41,435 nucleotides of DNA from a virus. The stretch is from the IMG/VR virus record IMGVR_UViG_3300028920_000141, positions 1-41,435 of that record. One strand, given 5' to 3'. Made by a program: the position numbers and the translations under genes. Positions 15,656 to 21,632 of the stretch are shown piece after piece. Below the pieces are notes generated by a model. It was given only the letters and a program-made list of their open reading frames with translations. It was not told the DNA's origin and searched no databases. How positions within the stretch are numbered: the stretch's first letter is position 1; every line of letters starts with the position of its first letter.

Positions 15656-15945
15656 TACACAAGTGGGAGGTGCTGGCGAGTGACGCGATGTTCGGGCTGA
15701 TGTATGACGAGGCTCGAGGTCGTGCGTCGATCGGTGGGCTTGCCCGACTGCGTGACGTGATGGAGACGCTGGGCGAGGTCGGGTTCGAGCGGCCCGAGCG
15801 TATGCGGTGGGCGTACGTTCAGAAGAACAAGATCAGACACACGTGGACGTGTACCTGGGAACAGGTACAGCAGGGGATTCGTCGGGGTGTCGAGCAGGGG
15901 TACGCCTTCCAGAAGGTTCAGCGTCTGGGGAGGGTGATGATATGA
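15652..15945 (+). CDS. Hypothetical protein (97 aa)
   Basis: GTG 15652 follows AAGGAGGT (15638-15645) and overlaps the previous stop (GTGA). The protein is basic and Trp/Arg-rich (HKWEVLASDAMFGLMYDEAR, then TWTCTWEQVQQGIRRGVEQG). It has no cysteine motif or membrane segment. The four genes from 15497 to 16885 overlap by 4 bases each and form one unit. Function unknown. Confidence 0.6.
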   Translation: MIHKWEVLASDAMFGLMYDEARGRASIGGLARLRDVMETLGEVGFERPERMRWAYVQKNKIRHTWTCTWEQVQQGIRRGVEQGYAFQKVQRLGRVMI

Positions 15946-16223
15946 CGTGCCGACGAGCAGAGACGAGAGAGTACCACATCGCGATCAACACAGACGCCAA
16001 CGTGTTCCGGGTCGAACTCAACATGCTACAGGAGGGGATGATGTACCCCACCATCGAATCGGCTACGCCGCGGTGGGTCATGGTCCGGTTCACGGTTCGA
16101 CACGGCGGCGATGTCGCATGGTTCGTGACCATCGCACTGAGCAATCGCACGGGTCGTTCGTGGGCCATCGACTATGTACACGAGAAGTACTACCTGACCA
16201 TCGGACTGGAGGAGCCAGAATGA
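15942..16223 (+). CDS. Hypothetical beta-rich protein (93 aa)
   Basis: ATG 15942 overlaps the previous stop and its own TGA overlaps the next ATG. The sequence alternates hydrophobic and polar residues as in a small beta sandwich (RWVMVRFTVRHGGDVAWFVT). Not recognised. Coupled to a possible clamp-like protein downstream. Confidence 0.6.
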   Translation: MTCRRAETREYHIAINTDANVFRVELNMLQEGMMYPTIESATPRWVMVRFTVRHGGDVAWFVTIALSNRTGRSWAIDYVHEKYYLTIGLEEPE

Positions 16224-16885
16224 TCTTGAGCAAGGGGCAGTTGAGTCTAGCGAAGGCGGGGGCCGAAGTCGTGAACCTACACCGTGACGGGTCGGCGTCT
16301 GTCGCATCGGCAGGTATCGGTGCGGTAGTTGTTGGTCCGGTACCCGATGACGTGTCAGCCGAAGCGGTGGTTCCCGACACTGGGTCGGTCGAGTGTTCGG
16401 TGCCGGCGAAGGGGCTGGCGACCGTGACGGTGCCGGCTGACAAGATGTTCGGCGGTCGGCTCGAGATGGTCGATGCTCAAGACGACGATGACGTGGTGTC
16501 GGTTCGGGTACGTGACGAGACACGCCGCGAGGACGTGACGCGCGTGGTCAAGAGTCGTCGGGGGAACGGTGATGGTGTACGTCGAGCACTACGCAAGGGG
16601 CTACGGGCAGAGGGTGAAGGTGTACGGGTGGTGGTCAACCGCAAGTGGTTGCTCGCCGCACTGACCGTCATCGACCGTGCCTGTCCTGACCCGGAGGGCC
16701 GCGCGCCTGTGTGGTTGTCGGTCGGGTCGGGTGGTGAGTTGGTCCTGAGGTCGGTCAACATGAGAACCGACCAGAGGGCCGTGGCGGTGGGTCAGTCGTA
16801 CGGTCTGACCCGTGACGAGTGGCTCGAGGACTCTGCCTGGGAGAAGGGGCTCAGGAGGGGTGGGGGCAAAAAGCGGGCCGTATAG
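16220..16885 (+). CDS. Hypothetical protein, weakly sliding-clamp-like C-terminus (221 aa)
   Basis: ATG 16220 overlaps the previous stop. The first 105 residues are small-residue and beta-rich; 125-150 are Arg-rich (RRGNGDGVRRALRKGLRA). The segment VVVNRKWLLAALTVIDRA followed by PVWLSVGSGGELVLRSV resembles the third domain of DnaN-type clamps (helix, then strands). That is only a pattern impression; the first two clamp domains are not obvious. Ends 2 bases before a GTTTAAAC site. Confidence 0.5.
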   Translation: MILSKGQLSLAKAGAEVVNLHRDGSASVASAGIGAVVVGPVPDDVSAEAVVPDTGSVECSVPAKGLATVTVPADKMFGGRLEMVDAQDDDDVVSVRVRDETRREDVTRVVKSRRGNGDGVRRALRKGLRAEGEGVRVVVNRKWLLAALTVIDRACPDPEGRAPVWLSVGSGGELVLRSVNMRTDQRAVAVGQSYGLTRDEWLEDSAWEKGLRRGGGKKRAV

Positions 16886-16886
16886 C

Positions 16887-16894
16887 GTTTAAAC
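16887..16894. promoter_or_regulatory. GTTTAAAC site, intergenic, upstream of a promoter
   Basis: Perfect 8-bp palindrome 1 base after the stop of the preceding gene and about 50 bases upstream of the -35 box at 16945. One of six intergenic copies. Confidence 0.6.
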
Positions 16895-16904
16895 AGCAAT
16901 TCCT

Positions 16905-16973
16905 GGGGTGTATTCTGCTGTTAAGAAAAACTGCTACCCAAAGCTGGAATATCTGAGTAGAGTATACTATAAT
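16905..16973 (+). promoter_or_regulatory. Promoter block A (repeated at 18549-18616)
   Basis: TGGAAT at 16945-16950, 17-bp spacer, TATAAT at 16968-16973. The spacer and about 40 bases upstream (GGTGTATTCTGCTGTTAAGA, then AAAA) are nearly identical to block B. The conserved A-rich upstream part may be an UP element or an activator site, since the -35 box is poor. A leader hairpin GTCGGG/CCCGAC follows at 16985-17001. Confidence 0.7.
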
Positions 16974-17024
16974 TGTAAGTGAGGGTCGGGATGGACCCGA
17001 CACCCGAAACGAGGAGAGAGAGAG

Positions 17025-17576
17025 ATGACACAGACAACCGCCACAATCAAGATGACAGTCGCCCCGGCTTGGGACACCAACGACAAGAAGACCGTGACGC
17101 GCGAGCTCGTCGCTGTTGACGACAATGGTGGTCTGGTCCTGCGTAGCGCGAAGGGGACGTACGGGTTCATGTCCAAGACGCTCGAGGGCAACTACGTGAT
17201 GGCTAGCGGTTCGGGTCTGGGGTTCCGTTCGTATGTGGTCGATGCCTCGACCATCACCTTCACCGTGACCCCAGAAGGCACCGAACTCGTCGGCCAGTAC
17301 CGGGACCCGGGATGGGACGTGTACATGGCGTGGTACAACGGTCAGAACTACGGTGCCCAGCAGAGACTTCGCAACGCCGCACGTACCGCCCTCAACGTCG
17401 AGGCGCTCACGAGTGGTAGTGAGGAGGGTATCGGGTCGAGTGATGTCTCATGCGAGGCGCAGTCGATATTCGTCTCATGGCTGTACAGTGATGTCGTGAG
17501 CTTCGATGAGTACCTGAGTCGGGTCGAGAAGGACAACGCTGATGAGCTGGCGTTCTACGAGCGGTACAATGGGTAG
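17025..17576 (+). CDS. Hypothetical protein (183 aa)
   Basis: First gene behind promoter block A, with GAGGAGAGAGAG before ATG 17025. The N-terminal 100 residues are beta-rich (LVAVDDNGGLVLRSAKGTYG); the C-terminal part is helical and acidic (DEYLSRVEKDNADELAFYER). No membrane segment or known motif. It is probably expressed by itself, because a UUCG hairpin follows at 17588. Function unknown. Confidence 0.7.
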   Translation: MTQTTATIKMTVAPAWDTNDKKTVTRELVAVDDNGGLVLRSAKGTYGFMSKTLEGNYVMASGSGLGFRSYVVDASTITFTVTPEGTELVGQYRDPGWDVYMAWYNGQNYGAQQRLRNAARTALNVEALTSGSEEGIGSSDVSCEAQSIFVSWLYSDVVSFDEYLSRVEKDNADELAFYERYNG

Positions 17577-17587
17577 GTACCCCCACC

Positions 17588-17607
17588 GGAGCCCCTTCGG
17601 GGGCTCC
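17588..17607 (+). terminator. UUCG-tetraloop hairpin
   Basis: GGAGCCCC, loop TTCG, GGGGCTCC: perfect 8-bp stem with the very stable cUUCGg-type loop. No U-run. It sits between a stop codon and a GTTTAAAC site. Confidence 0.7.
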
Positions 17608-17630
17608 CGCGAGGGTATCGACGAGAGAGC

Positions 17631-17638
17631 GTTTAAAC
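17631..17638. promoter_or_regulatory. GTTTAAAC site, intergenic, upstream of a ribosome binding site
   Basis: In the context CGAGAGAGC-GTTTAAAC-ACATTCACC, about 17 bases before AAGGAGG. Compare the copy at 19535 (TCGAGAGC-GTTTAAAC-ATCATC), which has nearly the same flanks. Confidence 0.6.
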
Positions 17639-17666
17639 ACATTCACCAGTTTCAAGGAGGAGAGAG

Positions 17667-18197
17667 ATGATACGGAAGAAGAGCATCGAGGGTGTGTACG
17701 TGACGAGCAGGCAGGCAGAGAGGGCTGGCAAGGTCGAGGGTGACACGGTGGCTGTCGTGATGAACCGCAACGGGAAGTACCTCTCGTACCTGCCGAACGG
17801 GGAACACAGCTGGGTCAAGCGCGAGTGGTCGAGCCGTCTCGATGACGCCGTGTTGCTCGACTCAACTGACGTGGCACTGACCCACCCCCGCATCACGAAG
17901 AGCGATCGGGTGAAGGTCGTGACACTGGTGAAGTACTACTCGATAGATACTGAGGAGAACGAGGACACTGGCGAGGTGATCGGGATGTCATGGGACACGC
18001 GCATCGCTCCTGAGGGTGCCTACGACGACAGCTGGATCTGGTTCCGCACGCGCCGCGCGGCGATACTGATGGAACGGAACAACATCGCCGGCCGTAGGAA
18101 CAAGGCGCAGAAGAAGGTCGATCAGGCGAACTCCGAGATGAGCCTGCTCGGCGTGTTCTCCTCGCTCACTGAGAAGTCAGAGAAGGGGTCGAAGTAA
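17667..18197 (+). CDS. Hypothetical protein (176 aa)
   Basis: ATG 17667 with AAGGAGGAGAGAG upstream. N-terminus beta-rich (GVYVTSRQAERAGKVEGDTV); the C-terminus (130-176) is charged and probably helical or disordered (AQKKVDQANSEMSLLG). No recognised domain. The preceding hairpin and GTTTAAAC site mark it as one of the self-contained gene cassettes of this region. Confidence 0.7.
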   Translation: MIRKKSIEGVYVTSRQAERAGKVEGDTVAVVMNRNGKYLSYLPNGEHSWVKREWSSRLDDAVLLDSTDVALTHPRITKSDRVKVVTLVKYYSIDTEENEDTGEVIGMSWDTRIAPEGAYDDSWIWFRTRRAAILMERNNIAGRRNKAQKKVDQANSEMSLLGVFSSLTEKSEKGSK

Positions 18198-18198
18198 G

Positions 18199-18519
18199 AT
18201 GCGTTGCGACTTCTTCGACAGACCTGAGAGCCGGCACGGGTTCGACCCTAACGGGTCAGCCCGTTGCTGGCGGGTCGATGTCCCGGCAGAGGTGTACGAG
18301 GGGCTGACGGTCGGTTCGGTCGAACGTCTGCAGGCGATACTGACGTGGGCGTGGTCCTGGCAGTCGGCCTTCGCATGTAGGCCGATTCCCAGGGGCTCGA
18401 GCAGGTCGGGGTGCTTCGAGGTACAGACAGACGAGGGTATCTACACAGAGGCGACCCGGAGACGGTTCTCCTTCACGAAGGCAGGGCGGTCGAGGGTAGA
18501 GTGGGTCGCCTGGGAATAG
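18199..18519 (+). CDS. Hypothetical protein (106 aa)
   Basis: ATG 18199 lies 1 base after the previous stop, so it is probably coupled. Contains Trp- and Cys-bearing segments (SARCWRVDVPAEVYEG, ILTWAWSWQSAFACRP). No clear zinc motif. Unknown function. Followed by promoter block B. Confidence 0.6.
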   Translation: MRCDFFDRPESRHGFDPNGSARCWRVDVPAEVYEGLTVGSVERLQAILTWAWSWQSAFACRPIPRGSSRSGCFEVQTDEGIYTEATRRRFSFTKAGRSRVEWVAWE

Positions 18520-18548
18520 CGATTCCTGAGCGTATGGGGCGATTCTGG

Positions 18549-18616
18549 TGGTGTATTCCGCTGTTAAGAAAAAGTGATACGAGAACCTGGAATATCTGAG
18601 TAGAGTAGAGTATATT
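18549..18616 (+). promoter_or_regulatory. Promoter block B (repeat of block A)
   Basis: TGGAAT at 18588-18593, 17-bp spacer, TATATT at 18611-18616. The upstream part GGTGTATTCCGCTGTTAAGA and the spacer ATCTGAGTAGAGTA match block A. About 20 bases after the -10 box is GTTTAAAC (18638), close to the predicted start of transcription and in a position where a bound protein could block it. Confidence 0.7.
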
Positions 18617-18637
18617 CAGTAGTGAAGAGGGGGAGAG

Positions 18638-18645
18638 GTTTAAAC
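18638..18645. promoter_or_regulatory. GTTTAAAC site just downstream of promoter block B
   Basis: Roughly +15 relative to the predicted transcription start and 8 bases before the AAGAGGAGAGAG ribosome binding site: an operator-like position. Confidence 0.6.
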
Positions 18646-18667
18646 GTCACCAAGAGGAGAGAGAACG

Positions 18668-18832
18668 ATGACCACCTTCGAGCGCAGAATCAACAACGAA
18701 GCACGGGCACAGGGTCACACACTCACACGCGGCGAACTGTACGAAGTCGCAAAGAACGTGTACAACGAGTACGGGGTGACCGCGAAGAGCATCGAGATCT
18801 CACTGTCAATCAGCGACTACTTCGGCGACTAA
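18668..18832 (+). CDS. Small hypothetical protein (54 aa)
   Basis: ATG 18668 preceded by AAGAGGAGAGAG. It is the first gene after promoter block B and is probably highly expressed. Two predicted helices (FERRINNEARAQG and LTRGELYEVAKNVYNEYG) with an acidic C-terminus. Not recognised. Clear promoter, ribosome binding site and stop support it as a real gene. Confidence 0.65.
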   Translation: MTTFERRINNEARAQGHTLTRGELYEVAKNVYNEYGVTAKSIEISLSISDYFGD

Positions 18833-18878
18833 CGCAACTCTACTCATATCACCATCACCAGTATCAAGGAGGAGAAGG

Positions 18879-19469
18879 ATGAACGCAAAGACAAAGACCC
18901 GCGAACTGTGGCTCGGTCAGATGGCTCGCAAGTCGGTGGCCCTGTTCAAGAAGGCAGGCTACGAACTCGACCTCAGCAAAGTCCGCGTATCGGTCGGCTG
19001 GCCGGGTCGGGGCGGCGCCAAGGGCAAGAGCATCGGCGAGTGCTGGTCGTCAGTCGTGTCGAAGGATGACCACACTGAGATCTTCATCAACCCCCGCCTC
19101 GACAACGGCGTGCGCGTTGCTGACGTTCTCATTCACGAACTGGTCCACCACGTGGTCGGTCACGCCGCTGGTCACGGGCCTATCTTCCGTAAGTGCGCGG
19201 TCGCACTGGGGCTCGAGGGTCACATGACCGCCACGGTCGCAGGTGCCGAACTGGTCGAGTGGATCCAGAAGCAGGTCAAGGTGCTGGGCGACTACCCGCA
19301 CGGTGCGATGACCGGGATGGCCCCGACCACACCGAAGCAGGGTACACGTCTGATCAAAGTGTTCTGTCCTGACTGCGGGTACATCGCGCGTGTGACTGGC
19401 AAGTGGCTGGGCGAGTTGGGCGCCCCCATCTGCCCCTGCAACGGTCACCCGATGAAGATCGCTGGGTAG
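18879..19469 (+). CDS. SprT-like zinc metallopeptidase (196 aa)
   Basis: HELVH (86-90) with a third ligand at H99 (GHAAGHGPIF), then a C-terminal zinc ribbon (CPDCGYIARVTG ... CPCNGHP). This is the SprT/Spartan layout, a family that degrades proteins crosslinked to DNA. In a phage it may clear DNA-protein adducts or attack host DNA-binding proteins. ATG 18879 follows AAGGAGGAG. A UUCG hairpin follows the gene. Confidence 0.85.
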   Translation: MNAKTKTRELWLGQMARKSVALFKKAGYELDLSKVRVSVGWPGRGGAKGKSIGECWSSVVSKDDHTEIFINPRLDNGVRVADVLIHELVHHVVGHAAGHGPIFRKCAVALGLEGHMTATVAGAELVEWIQKQVKVLGDYPHGAMTGMAPTTPKQGTRLIKVFCPDCGYIARVTGKWLGELGAPICPCNGHPMKIAG

Positions 19470-19480
19470 GTGAACAGAGC

Positions 19481-19500
19481 GGAGGGGCTTCGGCCCCTCC
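19481..19500 (+). terminator. UUCG-tetraloop hairpin (identical copy at 19761)
   Basis: GGAGGGGC, loop TTCG, GCCCCTCC: 8-bp stem. The whole block from GAGC before it to CCCCAGTTCAT after it is repeated exactly behind the next gene. No U-run. Confidence 0.7.
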
Positions 19501-19534
19501 CCCCAGTTCATTTACACGAGGGTGAGTCGAGAGC

Positions 19535-19542
19535 GTTTAAAC
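19535..19542. promoter_or_regulatory. GTTTAAAC site upstream of a ribosome binding site
   Basis: Followed by ATCATCAAGGAGG and the GTG at 19562. Its flanks resemble those of the copy at 17631. Confidence 0.6.
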
Positions 19543-19561
19543 ATCATCAAGGAGGTGTAGG

Positions 19562-19753
19562 GTGGCACAGAATTGGCTGACAGCAGACGCGGTGAAGGTG
19601 GGGCAGTTGATTGACCTCCACGGCGGGGCGCTCATCTCAGTCGAGCGGATTCGTCTCGACGAGGAGTACGGCACGGTGACGTTCTGGTGTGACACCACGA
19701 AGCGCGGTATCACGGTCGGTCGTCACGAGGTGGTTCGTCTGGTCAATGGGTGA
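19562..19753 (+). CDS. Small hypothetical protein (63 aa)
   Basis: GTG 19562 with AAGGAGGTG upstream. The sequence looks like a compact SH3-like or beta-barrel protein (VKVGQLIDLHGGALISVERI, then TVTFWCDTTKRGITVGRHEV). Function unknown. It is bracketed by identical UUCG hairpins. Confidence 0.65.
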   Translation: MAQNWLTADAVKVGQLIDLHGGALISVERIRLDEEYGTVTFWCDTTKRGITVGRHEVVRLVNG

Positions 19754-19760
19754 GCCGAGC

Positions 19761-19780
19761 GGAGGGGCTTCGGCCCCTCC
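19761..19780 (+). terminator. UUCG-tetraloop hairpin (identical to 19481)
   Basis: Same stem, loop and flanks (CCCCAGTTCAT after the stem) as the copy 280 bases upstream. Confidence 0.7.
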
Positions 19781-19814
19781 CCCCAGTTCATCAACTACAC
19801 ACGAGGAGGGCGAG

Positions 19815-20366
19815 ATGATACGGAGACGTGGGTACCAGTGGGAGATGCTGACAGGCGGCACAGAGCGTGTATCGATGACCGTGAGGCTGGGCAACGGTGG
19901 TAAGCCCATCGAGGGCACGGGTCGCAAGTTGAAGGCCGTCACGGGGCTGGTAGACCGCCAGACGTACACGGGTGGTGTGTGGTTCTCGCGGAGGACTGGT
20001 TCCGGGTTCCGCCTGTACACTCTACGGTACAGCCCCCGCCATCAGCAGTGGGTGGTTCACACCCTCGTCGGCCGTGAACTGCGGACGGTTCTGTACTCAG
20101 TGTGGTCGGTCGAGTTCGAGGCGACACCAGCCGGGACTGAGATGGTAGTCCCCGATTCCGCCGGCGAGTTGGTTCGGCTGTTCGACCTGAGAGTGGGAGA
20201 CACGGTACGGCTACACCACGAGTACGCCGAGCAGGGTGTGGTCACTGACCTGCACTACTACCTGGACCAGGACGAGGAGTGTGTCGAGGTCACGTTGTCT
20301 GACGGGGTGGTATACGACCTCGAATCAGACGAGGTGTGTACGCGCGTCAGGAGGCACGTGGGCTAG
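19815..20366 (+). CDS. Hypothetical protein (183 aa)
   Basis: ATG 19815 with GAGGAGGGCGAG upstream; earlier in-frame starts fall inside the previous gene. Basic, beta-rich N-terminal half (RRGYQWEMLTGGTERVSMTV) and a C-terminal region with KOW/SH3-like spacing (DLRVGDTVRLHHEYAEQGVV). It resembles the neighbour at 19562 in style, suggesting duplicated or shuffled small beta domains. No known function. Confidence 0.65.
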   Translation: MIRRRGYQWEMLTGGTERVSMTVRLGNGGKPIEGTGRKLKAVTGLVDRQTYTGGVWFSRRTGSGFRLYTLRYSPRHQQWVVHTLVGRELRTVLYSVWSVEFEATPAGTEMVVPDSAGELVRLFDLRVGDTVRLHHEYAEQGVVTDLHYYLDQDEECVEVTLSDGVVYDLESDEVCTRVRRHVG

Positions 20367-20379
20367 TCTGACACCGCGC

Positions 20380-20411
20380 GGAGGGGGTCACCCCAGTGGT
20401 AGACCCCTTCC
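20380..20411 (+). terminator. Intergenic hairpin
   Basis: GGAGGGGGTC (20380-20389) pairs with GACCCCTTCC (20402-20411), 10 bp with one G-U and a 12-base loop. It sits between a stop codon and a GTTTAAAC site, like the UUCG hairpins. Confidence 0.6.
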
Positions 20412-20424
20412 CCCCAGTGCCAGC

Positions 20425-20432
20425 GTTTAAAC
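20425..20432. promoter_or_regulatory. GTTTAAAC site upstream of a ribosome binding site
   Basis: CAGC-GTTTAAAC-ACAGCGAGAGGAGG; the GTG start is at 20453. Confidence 0.6.
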
Positions 20433-20452
20433 ACAGCGAGAGGAGGCGAGAA

Positions 20453-20794
20453 GTGCTACACAAGTGTGAGTCGTGTTTCGAGTCGTGGGGGTACCAGTAC
20501 GTGCAGGACCATCGTGAGGAGTTCGACCTCGACCCAGCGTCGAGAGAGATCACGAGGTGTCCTGCGTGTCCTGCTGACGGTCGTCACGAGGTGAGTGAGG
20601 ACTCGTTGAGTGACGTACTGTTGAACGGTCAGCCGATACACACGCTCGACCGTGAGCAGACGAGGTACCTGCTCGACCATCCACCAGAGGCTCGCAAGCA
20701 GGCGTGGTTCATAGCGAGAGCCCGTGCGCGGTTCGACTGTGTACCGATCAAGTCGTACGGGTACCGTATCATCTATCGACCAGGAGGTGAGTGA
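20453..20794 (+). CDS. Zinc-ribbon hypothetical protein (113 aa)
   Basis: GTG 20453 with GAGAGGAGGCGAG upstream. Two Cys pairs, CESC (4-7) and CPAC (about 40-43), can form a zinc ribbon. The rest is helical and charged, with a basic C-terminus (FIARARARFDCVPIKSYGYR). Possibly a transcription-associated DNA- or RNA-binding factor, given its place before the late promoter; unproven. The stop overlaps the next start. Confidence 0.6.
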   Translation: MLHKCESCFESWGYQYVQDHREEFDLDPASREITRCPACPADGRHEVSEDSLSDVLLNGQPIHTLDREQTRYLLDHPPEARKQAWFIARARARFDCVPIKSYGYRIIYRPGGE

Positions 20795-20958
20795 TGGGCA
20801 AGCGTCGCAAGCATCGACTGCCCCGTGACGAGAGACGGTCGTCGAGGGTCCAGGTCCTCGTGACTGACGAGGAGTATCGTCGTCTCGAACGAGACGCGGG
20901 TGACGAATCGGTGAGCACGTACGTTCGTAAGGCGTTGATTAGTAAGGGGGTCATGTAG
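20794..20958 (+). CDS. Ribbon-helix-helix (CopG/Arc-type) regulator (54 aa)
   Basis: A basic arm (MGKRRKHRLPRDERR) is followed by one strand and two helices with the RHH pattern: SRVQVLVTDEEYRRLERDAG, then SVSTYVRKALI. The family binds palindromic operators as dimers through the beta strand. Its start overlaps the previous stop, and it ends 6 bases before the -35 box of the putative late promoter. It is a natural candidate for controlling that promoter or for reading the GTTTAAAC palindromes; both are inference. Confidence 0.7.
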   Translation: MGKRRKHRLPRDERRSSRVQVLVTDEEYRRLERDAGDESVSTYVRKALISKGVM

Positions 20959-20963
20959 GTGAG

Positions 20964-20993
20964 TTGACATCCCCCGACCCATGTTGATATATT
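20964..20993 (+). promoter_or_regulatory. Putative late promoter
   Basis: TTGACA (20964-20969), 18-bp spacer, TATATT (20988-20993). The predicted start is near 21000. Directly upstream of the terminase and structural genes. Confidence 0.75.
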
Positions 20994-21022
20994 AGAGGCA
21001 TGGGTGAGTGTGACCTCAGACA

Positions 21023-21064
21023 AGCGAGCTAGGCGAATAGCCCGGCTCGCTCTTTCTCTATTTT
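21023..21064 (+). terminator. Rho-independent terminator immediately after the late promoter
   Basis: AGCGAGC (21023-21029) pairs with GCTCGCT (21045-21051), with inner GGC/GCC around GAATA. A U-rich run follows (CTTTCTCTATTTT). This is the only hairpin in the window with a good U-tract. Transcription from the promoter would stop after about 65 nt unless antiterminated. Confidence 0.75.
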
Positions 21065-21083
21065 GTCAAGCACTAGAATCGCT

Positions 21084-21632
21084 ATGCCTACGAAAACTCG
21101 AGCGCATAAGTCTACACGATCGGCCGCACCGAAGGTCGGCAAAAAGAAACCGGGACGGAAGAAGCAGGCGGCCTCACCGTCAGCGCCTCCGACCATGATC
21201 GAACGGGCTGTGCGTGAGACATCGCTATACAAGGGTCGAGTGAAGAACAACACGAAGCGACCGATACTCGATGGTCAGCGGCCCCAGTACGTGTGCGAGA
21301 TGATCTACGAATGCTACGGTATCGCGTCCCAGGTCGCCAAGTGTTTGGGTGTACACTACACCACCGTGAACAACTGGAAGAAGGTTCTGCCGTGGGTCAA
21401 GGACGCGTTCATCGAGGCACGTGAGACGATGCTCGACGTGGCAGAGTCGTCACTGATGAAAGCCGTCACAGACGCAGAGGGATGGGCCACGTGCTTCCTG
21501 CTCAAGTGTAGGGGTAAGGACAGGGGGTACGTCGAGAAGCTCGTCCTGGGCGGGTCACTAGACAGCACGGTACGTGTCTCGCTGACGGCTGAGAACCCCG
21601 ACGACGAGACATCATTCGAGGAGATCAACTGA
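21084..21632 (+). CDS. terS: Terminase small subunit (182 aa)
   Basis: A basic N-terminus (1-30) is followed by a helix-turn-helix at 82-100 (SQVAKCLGVHYTTVNNWKK) and a helical oligomerisation region. The section ESSLMKAVTDAEGWATCFLL is typical of phage TerS proteins that recognise the packaging site. The stop overlaps the large subunit start. ATG 21084 has no clear ribosome binding site and lies 20 bases after the terminator; TTG 21063 is an alternative start. Confidence 0.85.
   Translation: MPTKTRAHKSTRSAAPKVGKKKPGRKKQAASPSAPPTMIERAVRETSLYKGRVKNNTKRPILDGQRPQYVCEMIYECYGIASQVAKCLGVHYTTVNNWKKVLPWVKDAFIEARETMLDVAESSLMKAVTDAEGWATCFLLKCRGKDRGYVEKLVLGGSLDSTVRVSLTAENPDDETSFEEIN

Noticed and set aside
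21000-21064. tRNA or tmRNA gene in the leader after the late promoter
   Set aside because: No cloverleaf, T-loop or CCA end can be drawn; a terminator explains the stem and U-run.
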